Shown piece by piece: positions 32,887 to 40,487 of a stretch of DNA of 64,000 nucleotides. Position 1 is the stretch's first letter. Each line of letters opens with the position of its first letter. The notes beneath the pieces are model-generated. The model made no database searches, was not told the origin of the DNA, and saw only the letters and a list, made by a program, of their open reading frames with translations. The DNA is from DALYJJ01 sp033763935 (GTDB lineage: Bacteria > Acidobacteriota > Terriglobia > Bryobacterales > Bryobacteraceae), in the NCBI GenBank assembly GCA_033763935.1, contig JANRJO010000073.1, positions 1-64,000 on the forward strand, in the 5' to 3' direction. The translations under genes were made by a program, and so were the position numbers.

Positions 32887-33746
32887 GCAGCGCGCGCGAT
32901 GGTGTGGGGGTGTTTGTCGAACTGGCGTTCCAGTTTGGCGACGAGTTCGGGCTGGCGGATGAGGACGGCGAGTTCGCGGCGTTCGTTCAGGCTCTTCTCC
33001 GAGAGGGCGAGGCTGCCGAGGACGGCGACGGCGCTATCGATCACGAGGAGGCGGCCGTGAGGAGTGAGTTCGCCTGACGGGTCGGCCTGCTGGACTTCGA
33101 TGGCGATGCCCTCGCTCTGGCGCTGCCTGAGAATGCGCAGGATGCGCGGGTCAGAGAGTTTGTGATCCATGATGCGAATGGAGCGGCGCGCCCCGAGCAA
33201 CAGTTCCTCGATGCGCTCGCGCGCGCCGTCGGGCGCGACGATGAGGCGGGGATTGAGTGGCGCGGGGGGCTCGCCGTAGAGATCTGACTCGAACAGGGCG
33301 AGGACGGAGGCGACCAGTTGGGGGTCGCTGGTCTGGAAGAGAAAGTCCCGGGTGCGGCGGAAACACTTACGCGTGAGGTTGGTGGTTCCGATGAGCGCGG
33401 TTTGCCTGTCGGCGATGATGTACTTGGCGTGGTACTTGGGCACTGCCTTGGGGAAGCGGTGGACAGAGACGCCCATGTACTGGAGGCAGGCAGCGAGGGG
33501 AGCGAGACGCTTGCCCCAGCCTTTGGCGCGGCTGGTGACGAGCACCTCGACGCGAACGCCGCGGGCGGCGGCCTCGCCGAGCGCCTGGAGGACTTCGAGG
33601 TCGTCGCAGCGAAATATCGACAGCAACAGCGTGGTACGGGCGGAGCGAATCAATTGGACTACTGCGTCCCGCCGTTTGCGGGGCTTAATAATGATGCGAT
33701 CGCGAGCATCGGGAGCGGACGGGACGCGGGTCACGGGTTCCATCAT
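32883..33746 (-). CDS. Phospholipase D-like (HKD) protein
   Basis: A 287-residue cytoplasmic PLD-superfamily protein with two HKD motifs. The first is canonical (YHAKYIIADRQTALIGTTNL, about 125-145). The second reads HGRLLVIDSAVAVLGSLALS (about 235-255): Arg replaces Lys. Enzymes of this fold are phospholipases, synthases or nucleases; the short length, lack of signal peptide and Arg/Lys-rich N-terminus (RIIIKPRKRRDAVV) favour a nuclease- or phosphodiesterase-like role, which is inference. Tandem ATG codons start it. Its Shine-Dalgarno AAGGAG is inside a long imperfect inverted repeat. Confidence 0.85.
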   Translation of the reverse strand: MMEPVTRVPSAPDARDRIIIKPRKRRDAVVQLIRSARTTLLLSIFRCDDLEVLQALGEAAARGVRVEVLVTSRAKGWGKRLAPLAACLQYMGVSVHRFPKAVPKYHAKYIIADRQTALIGTTNLTRKCFRRTRDFLFQTSDPQLVASVLALFESDLYGEPPAPLNPRLIVAPDGARERIEELLLGARRSIRIMDHKLSDPRILRILRQRQSEGIAIEVQQADPSGELTPHGRLLVIDSAVAVLGSLALSEKSLNERRELAVLIRQPELVAKLERQFDKHPHTIARAA

Positions 33747-33751
33747 CCTTA

Positions 33752-33814
33752 TCGCTCCTTTCAGCCGAAACCTGAATTTTTACGGCTACCAGTACTAACG
33801 CTGAAAGCGAGCGA
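33752..33814 (-). promoter_or_regulatory. Long inverted repeat masking the PLD-like gene's ribosome binding site
   Basis: On the mRNA (minus strand) TCGCTCGCTTTCAGC and, 34 bases later, GCTGAAAGGAGCGA pair at 14 positions with one bulged base. The 3' arm contains AAGGAG, the only Shine-Dalgarno at proper distance (8-9 bases) from the ATG at 33746. Pairing would hide the ribosome binding site. The same element lies just after the end of the upstream ADOP permease gene, so it may instead act as a terminator or processing hairpin. Confidence 0.5.
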
Positions 33815-33824
33815 AAAGTTACGG

Positions 33825-36344
33825 TCACTCGTGCCGCAGCGCGCGCAGCGGGGAAATGCGGGAGGCGCGCCAGGCGGGAAGCAGCGAGGCGAGCAGCGAA
33901 GCAGCCAGAAGGGTGGCGGCGCTGATGGCAAAGACCGCGGCGTCCCAGGCGCGCACGCCGAAGAGTTGGGTTTCGACGTAGCGGCCGAGGAGGAAGGCGC
34001 CGCAGATTCCGGCGGCGAGTCCGGCGCAGATGACGGCGAGCATTTCGCGCAAAACGAGCCGGAGGATCCTCGCCTGCCCGGCGCCCAGCGCAATGCGGAT
34101 GCCGAGTTCGCGGGTGCGCCGGGTGACGACGAACGCGAGTACGCCGTGGAGGCCAATGACGGCGAGCACGGTGGCGAGGACGGCGAAGCCGGCGGAGAGG
34201 AACGAAAGCATGCGTTCGTTGGCGAGGCGCAGGTTGAGTTGGTCGTCGAGGGTGCGCAGGTCAAAGACCACGAGGTTCGGGTCGACGCGGCGAACGGCGT
34301 CGCGTATGGCGGGCAACACCTGGCGCGGGTCCCCCTGCAGGCGGGCGTAAACATTGATGGAGGAGGTAAACGCGAGGCGGGAATCGAGGTTGACGAAGGT
34401 TTGGCGGGGGATTTCGCCGCGGAGGTCGTGGTAGCGGGCGTCGGCAAAGACGCCGATGATCTCGGTGTCCGGGGTCTCGCCGCGGCCCTGGGCAACCATA
34501 CGGCCGACGGGATTCTGGCCCTCTAGGTAGCGCCGCACGAGGGTGTGGTTCACGAGGCACAGCTTGCGGCCGCTACCCCAATCGCGCCAGGCGAAGTCGC
34601 GGCCGGCGGTGACGGGTATTCCGAGGGCGGCGAAGTAGCCGGGGGTCACGGCGTTGAAGAAAGTCCACGGGGGGTTGCCGTCTTTCAGTTCCACGCCGGG
34701 TATGGTGATGTAGCTGTCCCACCGGCCACCGGTAAACAGGCGCGTGGTGTTGGCGCCGACCGCGTTGACGCCGGGGACTCGCTCGAGGCTCTCGAGCAGG
34801 GTGCGGAAGGTTTGCAGCTTGCGCTGTTCACCGTAGTTTGTGGCCGGGCGCACGCCGAACGTGGCGACGCTTTCCGCCTTCAGCCCGAGGTCCACCTTAC
34901 GAAGGTTGTCGAGGGTACGAACGAAGAGCCCGGCGCCGATGAGCAGAAGCGAGGAGAGCGCGACCTGGAGGGCCACAAAGGTCTTGCGGAGACGAACGTG
35001 GCCGTGGCCGCCGGTGACGGAGCCCGCTTCTTCCTTGAGGGTGGTAGCGGCGGCCACGCGGGCGCCGCGAAACGCCGGGAGCAGGCCGAAGAGGAAGGCG
35101 GTGGCGATGGTGACGGCGGCGGTGAACAGGAGGACGCGGGTATCCGGATTCGTGGAAAGGGAGAGCGTAGCCGGATCGTAGGGAAGGAACTGCACCAGGC
35201 CGCGGGTGAGCCAACTGGCAAGCAGCAGTCCGGCGGCGCCGCCGGCGAGCGCGAGTAGCGTGCTCTCGACGAAGAGTTGGCGGACGAGTTGTCCGCGGCT
35301 GGCGCCGAGGGCGCTGCGGATGGCGACCTCGCGTGAGCGGGCGGCGGCGCGCGCGAGCAGCAGGTTCGCGACGTTGGTACAGGCGATCAGCAGCACCACG
35401 GCGACGAGCCATTGCAGCACGACGAGGGGGCGTTCGAAGGTGTTGCGGAGGCGGGAGAGGCCGCGGTCAGCGGGGATGAGCAGGAGCGATTGGCGGAGGA
35501 AGCGCTCCTTGTTGTCGGGGAATTTGGTGAAGTACGGCCCGGTGAGTTCCTCCTGCTTGCGGCGATCGTAGAGGACGGTGAGTTCCGACTGAGCCTGTTC
35601 CAGGGCGACGCCTGGCTTCAAGCGGCCGATGATGTTGAACCACGAGTAGCGTTCGTCCGCGAGTTCCTTACGGAGATTGGGGGAGATGGCGGCCTTCGCG
35701 TTGAGCGGCGCCCAGAGCTGGGTTTGCAGGCCGGCGTTTGTGCCCGCGAATTGCGGCGCGGCGATACCGACGACGGTGAATGGCGCGCCGTTGAGCCGGA
35801 CGGCCGTACCCAGAATCTCGCGTTTTCCCGCGAAGCGGCTTTGCCAGTAGTCGAATTGAAGCACGACGACGTGGTTGGGGTTGGAGGGGTCGTCGTCCTG
35901 GGGCGTGATGAGGCGGCCGAGGTGGGGCCGGACGCCAAGCACTTCGAAGAAGTTGCCGGCGACCCACCAGGAATCGGCCATCTCTCCCTGGTTATCACCG
36001 AGCAGGCTGACTCGCTCGGGGTACTGGCCGGTGAGGCCGGAAAACATAGTGTTGCGGTCGCGCATGGCGACATACAGAGGATAGGAGAAGGTGTGAAGGC
36101 CGTCTCCGTTCTGCGAGCCGACACGTCCACCCTCCATGCGGAACTGCACCAACTCGCGAGGGTTCGGGACGGGCAGGAGGCGGAGGAGCACCTGGTCGAC
36201 GAGCGTGAAGATGGATGTATTCGCGGCGATGCCGAGAGCGAGGGAGAGGACGGCGGTCGCGGTGAAGCCGGGGTGCGCGCGCAACTGACGGAGACCGAAG
36301 CGCAGGTCCTGCACGAGTGCCGCGGCCATGGTGGAGAGCGCCAT
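33825..36344 (-). CDS. ADOP-type ABC transporter permease (MacB/FtsX-like), copy 1
   Basis: An 839-residue integral membrane protein of the acidobacterial duplicated orphan permease type. Order: N-terminal helix (GFTATAVLSLALGIAANTSI), periplasmic MacB_PCD region, FtsX core 1 (VVLQWLVAVVLLIACTNVANLLLARAAARSREVAIRSALGASR, in part), second periplasmic region and FtsX core 2 with the terminal LGIRIALGAGQARI and PAWRASRISPLRALRHE. The gene carries no ATPase and none lies beside it, as is usual for ADOP. The start may be the ATG at 36344 or one five codons later. It is about 95 bases downstream of the Spy/CpxP-like gene on the same strand. Confidence 0.93.
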   Translation of the reverse strand: MALSTMAAALVQDLRFGLRQLRAHPGFTATAVLSLALGIAANTSIFTLVDQVLLRLLPVPNPRELVQFRMEGGRVGSQNGDGLHTFSYPLYVAMRDRNTMFSGLTGQYPERVSLLGDNQGEMADSWWVAGNFFEVLGVRPHLGRLITPQDDDPSNPNHVVVLQFDYWQSRFAGKREILGTAVRLNGAPFTVVGIAAPQFAGTNAGLQTQLWAPLNAKAAISPNLRKELADERYSWFNIIGRLKPGVALEQAQSELTVLYDRRKQEELTGPYFTKFPDNKERFLRQSLLLIPADRGLSRLRNTFERPLVVLQWLVAVVLLIACTNVANLLLARAAARSREVAIRSALGASRGQLVRQLFVESTLLALAGGAAGLLLASWLTRGLVQFLPYDPATLSLSTNPDTRVLLFTAAVTIATAFLFGLLPAFRGARVAAATTLKEEAGSVTGGHGHVRLRKTFVALQVALSSLLLIGAGLFVRTLDNLRKVDLGLKAESVATFGVRPATNYGEQRKLQTFRTLLESLERVPGVNAVGANTTRLFTGGRWDSYITIPGVELKDGNPPWTFFNAVTPGYFAALGIPVTAGRDFAWRDWGSGRKLCLVNHTLVRRYLEGQNPVGRMVAQGRGETPDTEIIGVFADARYHDLRGEIPRQTFVNLDSRLAFTSSINVYARLQGDPRQVLPAIRDAVRRVDPNLVVFDLRTLDDQLNLRLANERMLSFLSAGFAVLATVLAVIGLHGVLAFVVTRRTRELGIRIALGAGQARILRLVLREMLAVICAGLAAGICGAFLLGRYVETQLFGVRAWDAAVFAISAATLLAASLLASLLPAWRASRISPLRALRHE

Positions 36345-36441
36345 ACCCAGGGATACTGGCCGGGCGGCGGGAGGTTACGCGGGAAGGCGGGACGGCGAAG
36401 CAAAACCACGCCGCCCCGCCTGCGCGCTTGCGGGGGGAGAG

Positions 36442-36882
36442 CTACTCTCGGCCGCCGGAGCCGCGGGGACCGCGGCCATTGCGGAGACCGTCGAAGATGG
36501 CCTTCTGTTCGGTGGTCAGGAGCGCATAGAAGGAAGCTTGCGCTTTGCTATGGATGGCAGTCATCTGGCCGACGAGCGTGCCGTAAGCCGCGGAGAGGGA
36601 GTCGATCTGAGAAGCGGCGGCGTTGGCTTTCACAGCGTCGTTGATGGCCGTGCGGGCGGCGGCGAGCTTGGGTTCGAGCTCATCGGCAGCGGTTTCGGCG
36701 GCCGTGAAGATGGTGGTGGCCTGCGTCTTCTGGGCATCGGTCAGCGTGAGGCGTTGCGCGAGCCGGTCGACGCGCTCTTCGACGTTGCCGCCGCCCGGTC
36801 GGCCACCGAGGCGCGGGCCCTGGGCAAAGATCAGGCCCGCGGTCAGCAGCAGGCCGGTGATGGCAGTAAGTGTTTGTTTCAT
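36442..36882 (-). CDS. Spy/CpxP-like periplasmic protein (LTXXQ motif)
   Basis: A 146-residue exported helical protein. MKQTLTAITGLLLTAGLIFA is the signal peptide; the mature part has RLAQRLTLTDAQKTQATTIF and a second FYALLTTEQKAIFDGL, the two LTxxQ-type motifs of the Spy/CpxP/heavy-metal-resistance family of periplasmic chaperones and stress sensors. The C-terminus is Arg/Gly-rich (NGRGPRGSGG). The ATG at 36882 starts the signal peptide; GGAGG lies 13 bases upstream. It sits between two ADOP permease genes on the same strand, which suggests an envelope-stress role. Confidence 0.87.
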   Translation of the reverse strand: MKQTLTAITGLLLTAGLIFAQGPRLGGRPGGGNVEERVDRLAQRLTLTDAQKTQATTIFTAAETAADELEPKLAAARTAINDAVKANAAASQIDSLSAAYGTLVGQMTAIHSKAQASFYALLTTEQKAIFDGLRNGRGPRGSGGRE

Positions 36883-37052
36883 GGTGTGAGGAACAACCTC
36901 CACCATGTCCAACGCGGCTGCGGGAAGGGTCGTTGCGGGGCGCCGGTCAAGAGTGAGTTAAATGGCCTTTACGCGGCCTTAACGTGCGTTTCCCCGGCCC
37001 GGCCGGTTGGCCGGCGTGGCTCGAACACGCGGGCGCCGGCGGGACGGGTCCT
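36883..37052. promoter_or_regulatory. 170-base gap between two minus-strand genes, with inverted repeats
   Basis: The gap should hold the 3' end of the ADOP copy 2 transcript and the promoter of the Spy-like gene. GTTAA-AT-GGCC and GGCCTTAAC near 36957-36983 form a 9-bp stem with a bulge, and GCCGG-N4-CCGGC lies further upstream. Neither has a T-tract. A TTGACC occurs on the minus strand but no matching -10 was found. Confidence 0.3.
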
Positions 37053-39470
37053 TCACTCAGCGTGAAGAGCGCGAGAGGGGTCAAGGCGCGCCGCGCGGCG
37101 TGCAGGCACATAGCTGGCGGCGAAGGCGAGAGCGCCAAGACCCAATGCGACACCGGCCAGGGTGAGGGCATCGAAGGGCGGTGTCGCGTAGAGCAGGGAC
37201 GAGTAGAGACGGACGATGGCGGCGGAAACGGCGAGGCCAATGGCGAGGCCGACGAGCCACGTCACGGCGCCCTGACGGAGAAAGAGTCTCGAAATTTGAG
37301 AAGGCGCTGCGCCGAGCGCCATGCGAACTCCGATTTCGCGGTTGCGTTGGGTCACCGCGTAGGAGATCACGGCGTACAGGCCGAGGCCGGAGAGCACGAA
37401 GCAAACGATTGAGAAGAGGCCTAGCAGCCAGAGTGCGAAGCGGCGAGGAGCAAGGGAGCGCGCGAGCAGTTCCTCCATGGTGGCCACGCCGAAGATCGGT
37501 TGGTCGCGATCCAACTCACGCACCGCGGCCTGGATGGCGGGTGTCATGTCCTCGGGCTTGCCGCGCGCCACTTTCACAACGAGGCCCATGTTGCGCATCA
37601 AGGGCCTGGGGCGCTGCGGAAGGGGAGCGTAGACCTGGCCGCGGGTAGCGGTTTCCGGGCCGTCATTGTGAATCGGGCCGACGACGCCGACGATGGTCGA
37701 CCAGGGGAGGTTGATTTGCGGCGAACCGGGCTGGATCACCTTTCCGATGGGGTTCTGGCCGGGGAAGTAGATTCGGGCGACGGTGGTGTCGATAATGACG
37801 ACGGGCGGAGCGGCGGCGGAGTCGGCGTGAGTGAACTCGCGGCCTTGCAGAAGGGGGATGCCCATGGTGCGGAAATAGTCGGGGCTGATGGGGCGGTGGT
37901 CCACCTGTGCCGGCCGCTGCTGGTCGTCGGGGACATTGCGAAGCTGGACGGGGCCGCTGAGGAGCGAGCCGTCGAGAGGGCGGTTGGTGATGACGGCGGC
38001 GCGCTCGACGCCGGGCAGCGCTTGCACGCGTTCAAGCAATTGCGCAAAGAAAGCCGAGATCGCCTCATGGTTCTCGTACTTGCTGGGCGGGAGAGCGATG
38101 CGGAGAGTGAGGAGACGTTCGGTGTCGAAGCCCAGCGGCGTGTAGAGCACATTGGCGAAGCTCCGGAGGAGCAGGCCGGAAGCGGTGAGCACGATGGCGG
38201 CGAGCGCGAGTTGCGCGACGGCAAGGACTTGGCGTGCGCGATGGGCGCCCGCCCCGGCGGTTCCACCGCGTGTCCGGAGCGAGGTCACCAGGTTGCCGCG
38301 CAATGCCGCGTAGGCAGGCAACAGTCCGAACAGGATGGCGGTGGCGAGCGTGACGAGGAGCGCGACGCCGAGAGTCAGCGGGTCGAGGCGGGCGGTGTCG
38401 AGCCGGGCGATGCCTTGGGGCGCGAGGGCGACGAGCGCCTTCAAGAGCACGTACGACAGGCCGATGCCGAGGACGCCGCCGGCGGCGGCAACGAGCGCGC
38501 TTTCGACGAAGAGTTGGGCGAGGAGGCGATCCATCGCGCCGCCGAGGGCTGCGCGGGTCTGGAACTCATGGGTGCGGGCGGTGAGGCGGACGATCATGAG
38601 GTTGGCAATGTTGGCGCACACCAGGAGCAGCAGCAGGAGGACGGCGGCGGCGAGCAGGCGGAGTGCGGGGGCGACGGTTCCGACGGAGCGATGGTTCCAG
38701 GCGAGGACGGCGGCGTCGACGTTGCGGTTGAGCCTGGGGTGTTCGGCGCGGAACTGCGCGGCGAGGGCGCGGATCTCGTCGTTGGCGGCCGCGGCAGTGG
38801 CGCCGGGGGCGAGGCGAGCCCAGACGCGATAGAGGTGATTGAAGCGCTCCTGGATCTCCTTCGGCGGGATGACGAGAGGCAGCCAGAGATCGGGCGTAGG
38901 AGCCGGGAAGTCGAACTCGGCGGGCATGACGCCGACGATGGCATGCGCTGCTCCATCGAGTTGAAGGGTGCGATGGAGGACCAGCGGATCCGCGCCGAAG
39001 CGGCGTGTCCAGAAGCCGTGCGACAGAACCACCACTCGGTGCTTTCCCGGCTGTTCCTCTTCGGCGCGGAGGGTGCGGCCGATGGAGGGAACGGTTCCGA
39101 GCAGGTGGAAGGCGCTCGCCGTAGTGAGGATGGCGTTGACGCGTTCGGGGTCGCCGTCTCCGGTGACGTTATAGTTTCCGCGGCGGAAGAGGGCCCATTC
39201 ACGGAGGGTGCGCGACCGCGAACGATAGTCGAGGTAGTCGCCCGCCTTTACCGGGAAGGGGAGTTCCCCGGGCCCGTCGATCATGCGGTTTTCGACCTCC
39301 ACGATAGCCGCGGGGTCCCTGTAGGGCGGGGGGTTCCATAGGACAGCACGGGTGACGCTGACCACGGCGGTGAGGGAGGCGATGCCGGCGGCCAGCATCA
39401 AGACGGCGAATGACGTGTATCCGGGACTGCGCCGCAGGACACGTGCAGCGTACCTGAGATCGGAGAGCAC
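37053..39470 (-). CDS. ADOP-type ABC transporter permease, copy 2
   Basis: An 805-residue permease with the same two-FtsX layout as the other copies: LSDLRYAARVLRRSPGYT at the start, LAAAVLLLLLLVCANIANLM in core 1, RNREIGVRMALGAAPSQISR in core 2 and PARRAARLDPSRALHAE at the end. The GTG at 39470 gives an N-terminus (MLSDLRYAAR) parallel to copy 3; a TTG at 39518 is in frame but would run into the LysR operator. No ATPase gene adjoins. It is divergent from the LysR gene with the operator between them, so LysR control is likely. Confidence 0.92.
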   Translation of the reverse strand: MLSDLRYAARVLRRSPGYTSFAVLMLAAGIASLTAVVSVTRAVLWNPPPYRDPAAIVEVENRMIDGPGELPFPVKAGDYLDYRSRSRTLREWALFRRGNYNVTGDGDPERVNAILTTASAFHLLGTVPSIGRTLRAEEEQPGKHRVVVLSHGFWTRRFGADPLVLHRTLQLDGAAHAIVGVMPAEFDFPAPTPDLWLPLVIPPKEIQERFNHLYRVWARLAPGATAAAANDEIRALAAQFRAEHPRLNRNVDAAVLAWNHRSVGTVAPALRLLAAAVLLLLLLVCANIANLMIVRLTARTHEFQTRAALGGAMDRLLAQLFVESALVAAAGGVLGIGLSYVLLKALVALAPQGIARLDTARLDPLTLGVALLVTLATAILFGLLPAYAALRGNLVTSLRTRGGTAGAGAHRARQVLAVAQLALAAIVLTASGLLLRSFANVLYTPLGFDTERLLTLRIALPPSKYENHEAISAFFAQLLERVQALPGVERAAVITNRPLDGSLLSGPVQLRNVPDDQQRPAQVDHRPISPDYFRTMGIPLLQGREFTHADSAAAPPVVIIDTTVARIYFPGQNPIGKVIQPGSPQINLPWSTIVGVVGPIHNDGPETATRGQVYAPLPQRPRPLMRNMGLVVKVARGKPEDMTPAIQAAVRELDRDQPIFGVATMEELLARSLAPRRFALWLLGLFSIVCFVLSGLGLYAVISYAVTQRNREIGVRMALGAAPSQISRLFLRQGAVTWLVGLAIGLAVSAAIVRLYSSLLYATPPFDALTLAGVALGLGALAFAASYVPARRAARLDPSRALHAE

Positions 39471-39513
39471 GTCCCAGGGTACGGCGGGGGTCCTGATTCG
39501 ACAAACGGAACAT

Positions 39514-39532
39514 TTCAATGGTATTCATTGAA
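39514..39532. promoter_or_regulatory. LysR-type operator (TTCA-N11-TGAA)
   Basis: TTCAATG-GTATT-CATTGAA is a perfect 7-bp inverted repeat and a textbook T-N11-A LysR box (TTCA-N11-TGAA). It ends 8 bases before the LysR ATG at 39540 and 44 bases from the ADOP copy 2 start, a position suited to autorepression and to control of the divergent permease gene. Confidence 0.7.
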
Positions 39533-39539
39533 GAACTCA

Positions 39540-40442
39540 ATGATTGAACCGAAGTACCTGCGTTTGGTGGACGCGATCCTGCGCGAGGGGACGCTGACCC
39601 GCGCGGCGTTACAGTTGCATCTTTCGCAATCGGCGGCGAGTTGCCAGTTGAGGGAGCTGGAAACGCGCCTGGGGGGGAAGCTGTTTCGGCGGGAGGGAAG
39701 GCGGTTGGTGCCGGGCGACGCGGCGCGCCGCCTGCAGGCGGCGGCGGAGCGGATCCTGCCCGAGTTGGACGCGGTGACGCGGGAGTTGGAGGAACTGATC
39801 CAAAGGCGGCATTCGGTAGTCCGGCTGGCGACGGAATGCTCGACCGCCTACCACTGGCTGACACCGATGCTGCAGCGGCTGCACCGCAAGTTCCCGGAAC
39901 TGCAGGTGGATATGGTGCCGGAGGCGCGGTGGCATCCGGTACAGGCGCTGTTCGAAGGGCGGTTGGATCTGGCGGTGACGCCCGATCCTCCGAAAGACCG
40001 GCGGCTGGTGAGCTGGCCGCTGGTGGAGGACGAACTGATGCTGCTGGTACAGGCGCGGCATCCCCTGGCCGCGCGGAAGCTGGTGTTCGCGCGCGACCTG
40101 GAGGGCGAGCACCTGATCACGTTCGACGCGCCGCCCGAGCACCTGAACATCTTCAAGTATGTGCTGTACCCGGCGCACGTGCGTCCGCGGCGTGTGTCGC
40201 GGGTGCAGTTCACGGAGGCGATTCTGGAGATGGCGAGCGCGGGCATGGGAGTGACGGTGATGGCCCCCTGGCTGGCACGGCCGTACTTGAAGAGCGGCGC
40301 GCTGCGGGCGGTGCGGATCTCCGGGCCGGGGATGAAGCGGAAGTGGCGGATGTACGCGATGCGGGGAGCGCCGAAGCGGCACTTGGAGTTCGCGGCGGAA
40401 CTGTCGGGGTTGATGAGCGGGCGCGCCGCGGCCGTGGCGTGA
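39540..40442 (+). CDS. LysR family transcriptional regulator, MetR-like
   Basis: A 300-residue LysR-type regulator. The winged-helix HTH is at about 8-65 (TLTRAALQLHLSQSAASCQL, ETRLGGKLFRREGRRL), and the effector domain runs from about 90 to the end (LATECSTAYHWLTPMLQRLH, ARWHPVQALFEGRLDLAVTP). ECSTAYHWL resembles MetR, whose operators (TGAA-N5-TTCA-like) also resemble the palindrome just upstream. The ATG at 39540 is chosen over a TTG 12 bases earlier because that TTG lies inside the operator. It diverges from ADOP copy 2 and is 45 bases before ADOP copy 3 on the same strand. Confidence 0.93.
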   Translation: MIEPKYLRLVDAILREGTLTRAALQLHLSQSAASCQLRELETRLGGKLFRREGRRLVPGDAARRLQAAAERILPELDAVTRELEELIQRRHSVVRLATECSTAYHWLTPMLQRLHRKFPELQVDMVPEARWHPVQALFEGRLDLAVTPDPPKDRRLVSWPLVEDELMLLVQARHPLAARKLVFARDLEGEHLITFDAPPEHLNIFKYVLYPAHVRPRRVSRVQFTEAILEMASAGMGVTVMAPWLARPYLKSGALRAVRISGPGMKRKWRMYAMRGAPKRHLEFAAELSGLMSGRAAAVA

Positions 40443-40487
40443 GCGGGTTCGGGCGAACCAACTCGAGGAACTTGTCGTCTAAGTGTC

